DNA of 17,144 nucleotides, taken from JACVRW01 sp052038485 (GTDB taxonomy: Bacteria > Actinomycetota > Thermoleophilia > Solirubrobacterales > Thermoleophilaceae). A model generated the notes under the pieces. It was not told where the DNA came from and made no database searches. It worked only from the letters and a program-made list of their open reading frames with translations. The stretch covers positions 1 to 17,144 of the forward strand of contig JBQGCL010000205.1 in assembly GCA_052038485.1 (NCBI GenBank), read 5' to 3'. The position numbers were made by a program, and so were the translations under genes. Position 1 is the first letter of the stretch; each line of letters begins with the position of its first letter. Below, one piece after another: positions 12,304 to 17,144 of this stretch.

Positions 12304-13676
12304 CCGATCCCACCGCACTCGGCGTGGTAGAGCTGTCGAACGCGCTCGCCGGCCGGGAGCTGTCGGCCGGCGAGGTGCTGCGAGCGCACCTCGCCGAGAT
12401 CGCCGCGGACGGGCCGCCGAGCTTCGACGGCAGGCCCGATGCGGTCAACGCGTGGGCCAGGCTGTACGAGGAGGATGCCGTCGCTGCGGCCGAGCGCGCC
12501 GACGCTCTGCTGGCCGGGCCCGAGCCCGCACCGCCGCTGTGCGGCGTGCCGATCGGGTTGAAGGACCTGTACGCAGTCGCGGGCAAGCCGCTGACCGCGT
12601 CGAGCCGCGCGGTCGCGATGGAGCCGCGGGCGGATGCCGACGTCTGGGTGCGGCTGCGGGACGCCGGGGCCGTGCTCATCGGGCACCTCCACACGCACGA
12701 GTGCGCGGCCGGCGGGTCGACCGACCAGGTCGGCAACCCGTGGGCGCTCGAGCGGACGCCGGGCGGGTCGAGCGGCGGCTCGGCGGCGGCGCTGGCGGCC
12801 GGGATGATCCCGCTGACGACCGGCACCGACACGGCCGGCTCGCTGCGCATCCCGTCGGCGCTGTCGGGAACCTCGACGATCAAGCCGACACGCGGTTCGC
12901 TGCCGCTGCGCGGCGTCTTCCCCCTGAGCGGCAGCCTCGACCACCCCGGGCCGATGGCGCGCACGCTGGCGGACTGCGCCGTCGCCTACGCGGTGCTGAG
13001 CGGTACCGAGCGCCCGGCTTCGCACGCGTCGCTGCGCGGCACCCGAATCGCGCCCTCGCCGCGCATTGCGCTCGTCGACAGCGACCCGGACGTAGTCGAG
13101 GGCTTCGAGCGCGCGCTCGAGGCGGTCCGCGGGCTCGGCGCCGAGGTCGTCGAGCCACCGCCCCCGGGCGGGCTCGACCTCGGCAACGACTTCCTCGACG
13201 TGCTCAGCACCGACATGCTCGGCCACCACGGGCGGTTCGAGACGGACTGGGCGCAGCTGCGCACGTCGACGCGCGAACTGCTCGAGTACGCCGAGCAGCG
13301 TGCGATGAGCGGCGCCGAGTACGGCGACACGCAGCTGCGCCGCGTCGAGCTGACCCACGAGTGGGTCGACTGGCTGACCGACGGTCGCATCGACGCGGTG
13401 ATCGAGCCGACCGTCCCGATCGTCGCCCCGCTGCGCGGGCACGGGTACGACGCCTTCTTCAACGAGGAGGCGGTCGACTACATCCGCTTCACGCACTACT
13501 GGGACTGGACGGGCTTCCCGGTCGTCGCGCTGCCCTCCGGCGTGGGCACCCGCAGCGGCCTGCCCGTGGGCGTCTCGCTGATCGGCGCGCCCGGCGCCGA
13601 GTGGCGCCTGCTGGACCTCGGCACCGAGCTCCAGGGCGAGCTGGGCGTGCCGTCACCTGCGCTCCGCTCGACGTAA
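12300..13676 (+). CDS. Amidase signature family enzyme
   Basis: 458 residues from GTG 12300. It carries the amidase-signature Ser-cisSer-Lys triad: K88 in GLKDLYAVAG, S157 in TPGGSSGGSAAA, and S181 in GTDTAGSLRIP, 24 residues after S157 as expected. Known chemistry: hydrolysis of amides through an acyl-enzyme; the family includes GatA, aryl-acylamidases and others. GatA is unlikely because no gatB or gatC is nearby and the protein is on its own beside a SnoaL-like gene. Position 179 is Ala where the consensus GSDTGGS has Gly, a mild departure. The GTG is chosen because it overlaps the previous stop (GTGA) and begins just before the family's first helix (ELSNALAGRELSAGEVL). The substrate is unknown. 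Confidence 0.9.
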   Translation: MTDPTALGVVELSNALAGRELSAGEVLRAHLAEIAADGPPSFDGRPDAVNAWARLYEEDAVAAAERADALLAGPEPAPPLCGVPIGLKDLYAVAGKPLTASSRAVAMEPRADADVWVRLRDAGAVLIGHLHTHECAAGGSTDQVGNPWALERTPGGSSGGSAAALAAGMIPLTTGTDTAGSLRIPSALSGTSTIKPTRGSLPLRGVFPLSGSLDHPGPMARTLADCAVAYAVLSGTERPASHASLRGTRIAPSPRIALVDSDPDVVEGFERALEAVRGLGAEVVEPPPPGGLDLGNDFLDVLSTDMLGHHGRFETDWAQLRTSTRELLEYAEQRAMSGAEYGDTQLRRVELTHEWVDWLTDGRIDAVIEPTVPIVAPLRGHGYDAFFNEEAVDYIRFTHYWDWTGFPVVALPSGVGTRSGLPVGVSLIGAPGAEWRLLDLGTELQGELGVPSPALRST

Positions 13677-13682
13677 CACCTG

Positions 13683-13688
13683 TATACC
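13683..13688 (+). promoter_or_regulatory. Possible -10 hexamer (TATACC) of the lipoprotein gene
   Basis: TATACC stands out in the 23-base gap between the amidase stop and the ATG at 13700. It would place the mRNA start a few bases before the ATG. No -35 or ribosome-binding site is visible, and read-through from the amidase operon is equally possible. Confidence 0.35.
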
Positions 13689-13699
13689 TACGGGCTTCC

Positions 13700-14992
13700 A
13701 TGCGGAGCCTCCTCATCCTCATGGGGGCGCTGCTCGTGCTCACCGCCGGCTGCGCCGTCGACACCAAGCGGGCCACCAACGTCACCTCGACGTCGGCCAC
13801 GCTCAACGCCTCGGTGCGCTGCGACGCCGGCAGTCGCGGCACGGCCTGGTGGGAGCTGCGCGAGGCCGGATCGGCGTGGCAGGTCAGCGGCGCGAAGGGC
13901 ACGTTCGGCTGCCCGGCGCCCGACCGCACGCTGCACGTCTCGAAGCAGGTGACCGGGCTGCGTCCCGGAGCCCGCTACGAGTACCGCCTCGTCGCCGATC
14001 CGAACGGGCCGGGCGGGCGGACGTTCGGCTCGAGCGGGACCGCGTTCCGGACATCCTTGTTCAGCCCCGGACTCGTCGCGTCCGCCGACCACGGCCGCTC
14101 GGCCGTCGCCGCCGGTTCGCTGGGTGCCGACCTCGTGCGCGTGGAGTTCGACATCTCGACGCCGCCGTCGGCCATGCGCGCGAGCGTCGCCGCGCTCGCC
14201 GCCCATGGCGCGCGGGCGCTGCTGCTGGCCGGCTTCGAGGGCCGCCTTCCGACGACCGCCGAGGCGCAGAACCTCGGCCGCTGGGCCGCCGAGTTCGGGC
14301 CGGGCGGAAGCTTCTGGGCGGGCCGCGGCGACGGTCACCTGGCGGTGCAGCAGATCGAGTTCGGCAACGAGACCTCGTACGGGCACCAGTACGGCGACAC
14401 CTGGTCCGACGCGTCCTACACGAACCGCGCGGAGCAGTACGCGCGGCGCTTCGCCGAGGCGCGCTACGCGATCGCCAAGACCGGCCGCCAGGTCGGGCTG
14501 CTGGCGCAGGCCGACGACGGCGGCACCGGCTCCTCGAACTGGGTCAACCACATGTTCCGCGCCGTGCCGAACCTCGCCCAGATGGTCGACGGGTGGACCG
14601 TCCACCCGTACGGGCCGCGCTCGCGCTGGAAGCCCAAGCTCGACCGGTTGATCTGGTCGACGGCCGCACATGGCGCGCCGGCGTCGATCCCGATCGACGT
14701 GACCGAGTACGGGATCAGCTCATCCAACGGCAGGGCGCTCACCGACAACTACGGCTGGCCGACCAACATGACCTACGCCCAGGCTGCGGCGGCGCTCGAG
14801 AACACGATCGCCGAGATGCGCTTCGACCCGACGATCGGCCCGCGCCTGCGCGACTTCATGATCTACGCGGCCCACGACCTGCGACCGCAGGGCACGACGG
14901 CCGACCGCGAGCAGAACTTCGGCGCCCTCCAGGACAACCTGGCCGGCAAGGGCGCCTACTCGACCGAGGTGCGCGACCAGCTGGATCCCTGA
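13700..14992 (+). CDS. Lipoprotein with fibronectin-like and glycosidase-like TIM-barrel domains
   Basis: 430 residues. The lipobox LTAGC (C18) after MRSLLILMGALLV marks a lipoprotein anchored on the outer face of the membrane. Residues ~22-118 form a beta-sandwich like fibronectin III (ATNVTSTSATLNASV, GLRPGARYEYRLVA), with C41 and C71 possibly bonded. Residues ~123-425 look like a (beta/alpha)8 glycosidase: FGNETSYG at 221-228 places E224 after Asn, the usual acid/base of clan GH-A, and DVTEYG at 333-338 places E336 as the candidate nucleophile. VDGWTVHPYG at 296-305 is the H-P-Y strand common to these barrels. A named GH family cannot be assigned from sight. The ATG fits the signal peptide exactly. 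It follows the amidase by 23 bp and ends 12 bp before the convergent MMPL gene. Confidence 0.82.
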   Translation: MRSLLILMGALLVLTAGCAVDTKRATNVTSTSATLNASVRCDAGSRGTAWWELREAGSAWQVSGAKGTFGCPAPDRTLHVSKQVTGLRPGARYEYRLVADPNGPGGRTFGSSGTAFRTSLFSPGLVASADHGRSAVAAGSLGADLVRVEFDISTPPSAMRASVAALAAHGARALLLAGFEGRLPTTAEAQNLGRWAAEFGPGGSFWAGRGDGHLAVQQIEFGNETSYGHQYGDTWSDASYTNRAEQYARRFAEARYAIAKTGRQVGLLAQADDGGTGSSNWVNHMFRAVPNLAQMVDGWTVHPYGPRSRWKPKLDRLIWSTAAHGAPASIPIDVTEYGISSSNGRALTDNYGWPTNMTYAQAAAALENTIAEMRFDPTIGPRLRDFMIYAAHDLRPQGTTADREQNFGALQDNLAGKGAYSTEVRDQLDP

Positions 14993-15004
14993 GTCAGCCG
15001 ACGG

Positions 15005-17113
15005 CTAGGCGTGTCCGAACCTGACGTCGGGGAGCATGCGGTGCGCCCAGCGCGGGAGCCACCAGGCCCAACGGCCCATCAGTCGCAGGAGGACGGGCAT
15101 CAGCAACAGCCGGACGAGCGCGGCGTCCAGGAGGACGGCGATGCCGAGGATGATCCCCATCTCCTTCGGTGGCAGCGGCCCCGACAGCGCGAAGGTGAAG
15201 AACACGGCGACCATGACCGCGCCCGCGGCGAAGATGACTCGGCCGGAGTGGGCCACGCCGCCGACCATCGCTTCGTGGGGGTCGTGGGTGCGGTCCCAGT
15301 GCTCCTTCGCGCTCGACAGCAGGAAGACCGTGTAGTCCATCGAGATGGCGAAGATCATCGCGAAGAAGAAGACGGGTCCCCACGCGTCGAGGAAGCCCTG
15401 TGGCTGGAAGCCGAGCAGCGAGTGCAGCGCGCCGTCTTGGAAGATCCACTTCGCGACGCCGAAGGCGGCACCGGTGGCCAGCAGGTTCGTGACGACGCCG
15501 GCGGCGGCGATCAGCGGAGCCTGGAGCGCGATCAGCAGGAGCAGGAAGCCGAGTCCCAGGACGACTCCGATGACGAGCGGCGCCTTTGCCGACAGCGCTG
15601 CCTGGAGGTCGTGGTTCTCGGCGACCGCGCCGCCGATCAGCGCCCTCGCGGGCAACTGCGACCGGAGCCTGTCGATCGTGTCTCCGACCGCCGGATCTGA
15701 CGGATCCTGCTTGGGGATGGCGGTCACGAGCGCCTGGCCGCCGGCGGCCTCCACTCCGAGCACCGCGGCGATTCCCTCGTCCTGGTGGACGAGCCGGGCA
15801 ACGGGCTGCGCCTCCGACGCTGGGGCGACGATCTGAAGCGGGCCGGTCGCGCCGGGGCCGAACGCCGCCTGGACCTGCTGGTAGCCGACGCGGGACGAAT
15901 CGCCGTTGGGCACGACCTTGATCGAGGGCATCGAGGTCTCGAGTTGGGTGACGGGGAGCGCCAGCCCGACGAGCACTGCCAGGGCGACCGCCCCGTGGAC
16001 GGCCGGGCGGCGCCAGAGGCGCTCCCCCCAGGCCGCGAAGCGGGCGGAGCGGTGCTCACCCGAGTGGACCCAGGGGAGCGCCAGCTTGTCGACGCGCGGG
16101 CCGAGCTTTGCGAGCACGGCGGGCAGCAGCGTCAGCGTGGCGGCGAGCACGAAGACGACGGCGAGCATGATGCCGAGGCTCATCGACCGGAAGGCCGGGC
16201 TCGGGACCAGCATCACCGCGCTCAGCGAGATCAGCACGGTGACGCCGCTGAAGAGCACCGCCTTGCCGGCCGTGTCCATCGTCTCCGCGACTGCGTCCTC
16301 GGCGCTGATTCGCGAGCCGAAGAACGCGCCTCGGAAGCGGTGCACGATGAAGAGCGCGTAGTCGATGCCCAGCGCGAGGGCGAACATGAGGGCGAAGTTC
16401 ATCGCCCAGATCGAGATCGGGAGGATCTGGGTGCCGAGATACAGCGAGCCCGCGGCGGCCAGCAGGCCGATCATGGTCAGCATCAGCGGGAGCCCGGCCG
16501 CAACCAGCGAGCCGAACGCGACGAGCAGGATCGCCAGCGTGACGGGCCAGGAGATGACCTCGGACTTGAGCATCGCCTCGCGGTTGGCGGTGTTGAAGTC
16601 GGACCACATGCCGGCCGCGCCGGTGAGGTTCACCTCGACGCCGTCGGACGAGAGCGCCGCGAGCTCGTGCTTGAGGTCGTCGGCGGCCGCCACCATCCCG
16701 TTGGAGTCCTTGGCGGCGCCTGCCTGCACGACGGCGGTGTGACCGTCGCGAGAGATGGAGACCCCGGGGGAGGGCGGCACCACCGTCGTCACCGCATCGT
16801 CCGCGCGCAGCGTGCGCTCGACTTCGGCGACGACAGCGCGGAAGGCAGGATCGCCGGCCGTCCTGGTCGGTGAATGAACGACGGTCATCAGGCCGTAGCC
16901 GCCGAGCCCGTGGAAACTCTCATCGATCTGCTTGCGCGCCTCGACGGACTGGGAGCCGGTGGTCTCCCAGCCGGCCCCCGACAGCGCCGTTTCGACCCGA
17001 GGAGCGAAGAAGCCGAGCGCCACGGCGACCACGGCCCACGCGACGACGACGGCGCGGAAGTGGGTTGCGGTGTAGCGGCCGAGGCGGCCGATCAGTCCGA
17101 CTCGCGCGGTCAT
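15005..17113 (-). CDS. MMPL/RND-family membrane transporter
   Basis: 702 residues with two matching halves, as in MmpL/RND proteins. TM1 is ~21-38 (AVVVAWAVVAVALGFF), followed by an extracytoplasmic loop (~40-185). A block of five or so helices follows (~188-335), with the energy-coupling pair D251-Y252 in GIDYALFIVHRF. TM7 is ~372-390, then a second large loop (~391-508) and the last helices (~512-680), with D593-Y594 in SMDYTVFLLS. The paired Asp-Tyr sites match the proton relay of MmpL3. Family members export lipids, polyketides, drugs or haem; substrate unknown. An AGGTGA ribosome site precedes the ATG. The gene stands alone in the window; the upstream neighbour lies beyond the end. Confidence 0.93.
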   Translation of the reverse strand: MTARVGLIGRLGRYTATHFRAVVVAWAVVAVALGFFAPRVETALSGAGWETTGSQSVEARKQIDESFHGLGGYGLMTVVHSPTRTAGDPAFRAVVAEVERTLRADDAVTTVVPPSPGVSISRDGHTAVVQAGAAKDSNGMVAAADDLKHELAALSSDGVEVNLTGAAGMWSDFNTANREAMLKSEVISWPVTLAILLVAFGSLVAAGLPLMLTMIGLLAAAGSLYLGTQILPISIWAMNFALMFALALGIDYALFIVHRFRGAFFGSRISAEDAVAETMDTAGKAVLFSGVTVLISLSAVMLVPSPAFRSMSLGIMLAVVFVLAATLTLLPAVLAKLGPRVDKLALPWVHSGEHRSARFAAWGERLWRRPAVHGAVALAVLVGLALPVTQLETSMPSIKVVPNGDSSRVGYQQVQAAFGPGATGPLQIVAPASEAQPVARLVHQDEGIAAVLGVEAAGGQALVTAIPKQDPSDPAVGDTIDRLRSQLPARALIGGAVAENHDLQAALSAKAPLVIGVVLGLGFLLLLIALQAPLIAAAGVVTNLLATGAAFGVAKWIFQDGALHSLLGFQPQGFLDAWGPVFFFAMIFAISMDYTVFLLSSAKEHWDRTHDPHEAMVGGVAHSGRVIFAAGAVMVAVFFTFALSGPLPPKEMGIILGIAVLLDAALVRLLLMPVLLRLMGRWAWWLPRWAHRMLPDVRFGHA

Positions 17114-17117
17114 GTCG

Positions 17118-17123
17118 TCACCT
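17118..17123 (-). promoter_or_regulatory. Ribosome-binding site of the MMPL transporter gene
   Basis: AGGTGA on the minus strand lies 4 bases before the ATG at 17113. Spacing is short but usable, and it supports this start. Only 31 bases lie upstream in the window, too few to judge a promoter. Confidence 0.55.
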
Positions 17124-17144
17124 GCGTATCTGACCCGGGGTTCG

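Noticed and set aside
12300..13676. GatA subunit of the Glu-tRNA(Gln) amidotransferase
   Set aside because: No gatB or gatC in the neighbourhood, and the partner gene is SnoaL-like; a general amidase is more likely.
12452..13699. Upstream extension of the lipoprotein frame through the amidase gene
   Set aside because: Arg-rich out-of-frame translation; the lipobox signal peptide begins exactly at ATG 13700.

Overview
The window reads as chromosomal DNA of a very GC-rich actinobacterium. Nearly every third codon position is G or C, so long spurious open frames appear on both strands. Genes are packed tightly, with small gaps or short overlaps. Several genes lack a Shine-Dalgarno sequence and instead have a -10-like hexamer 6-9 bases before the start codon, as in actinobacterial leaderless mRNAs. 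The gene set (Ada-AlkA fusion, SpoIIE/STAS partner switch, CSLREA beta-helix protein, DUF3089 hydrolase, cell-surface repeat protein) and my general impression of the sequences point to Thermoleophilia/Solirubrobacterales. That placement is inference; the window has no rRNA or other marker to confirm it.

Layout. 9-1568 (+) encodes an Ada-type methyl-sensor fused to an AlkA DNA glycosylase. Its 3' end overlaps a convergent secreted DUF3089 alpha/beta-hydrolase (1434-2543, -). 2648-4475 (+) holds two surface-protein genes. The first product has a signal peptide, a Thr/Ala/Pro-rich body and a C-terminal membrane anchor. The second has five ~40-residue Asp/Gly/Val repeats and an LPLTG sorting signal. 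A perfect 11-bp hairpin then overlaps the promoter of a secreted Asp-box beta-propeller (4561-5730, +). A small cupin (5690-6073, -) diverges from a regulatory operon (6141-8262, +). That operon encodes a short LuxR-type helix-turn-helix protein, a GAF-SpoIIE phosphatase-HATPase protein and a STAS anti-anti-sigma factor. Next on the minus strand are a SNF2 helicase with a HARP-like N-terminus (8259-10490) and a secreted CSLREA beta-helix protein (10533-11870). From 11884 (+) come a SnoaL-like protein, an overlapping amidase, and a lipoprotein with a fibronectin-like and a glycosidase-like domain (to 14992). An MMPL/RND transporter (15005-17113, -) closes the window.

How the parts fit. There is no single large operon. 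Six products are exported, wall-anchored or lipid-anchored, and a seventh is a membrane transporter, so this is a cell-envelope-rich neighbourhood around one signalling cassette. The cassette has every usual partner-switch role except the sigma factor: phosphatase, anti-sigma kinase domain and antagonist. The sigma factor must be elsewhere. The most distinctive items are the LPXTG repeat protein with its membrane-anchored neighbour, the very short LuxR-type HTH leading the partner-switch operon, and the repeated overlap of hairpins or palindromes with leaderless-type promoters. No tRNA, rRNA, CRISPR array, insertion sequence or phage gene was seen. No stretch longer than about 105 bases lacks a gene.
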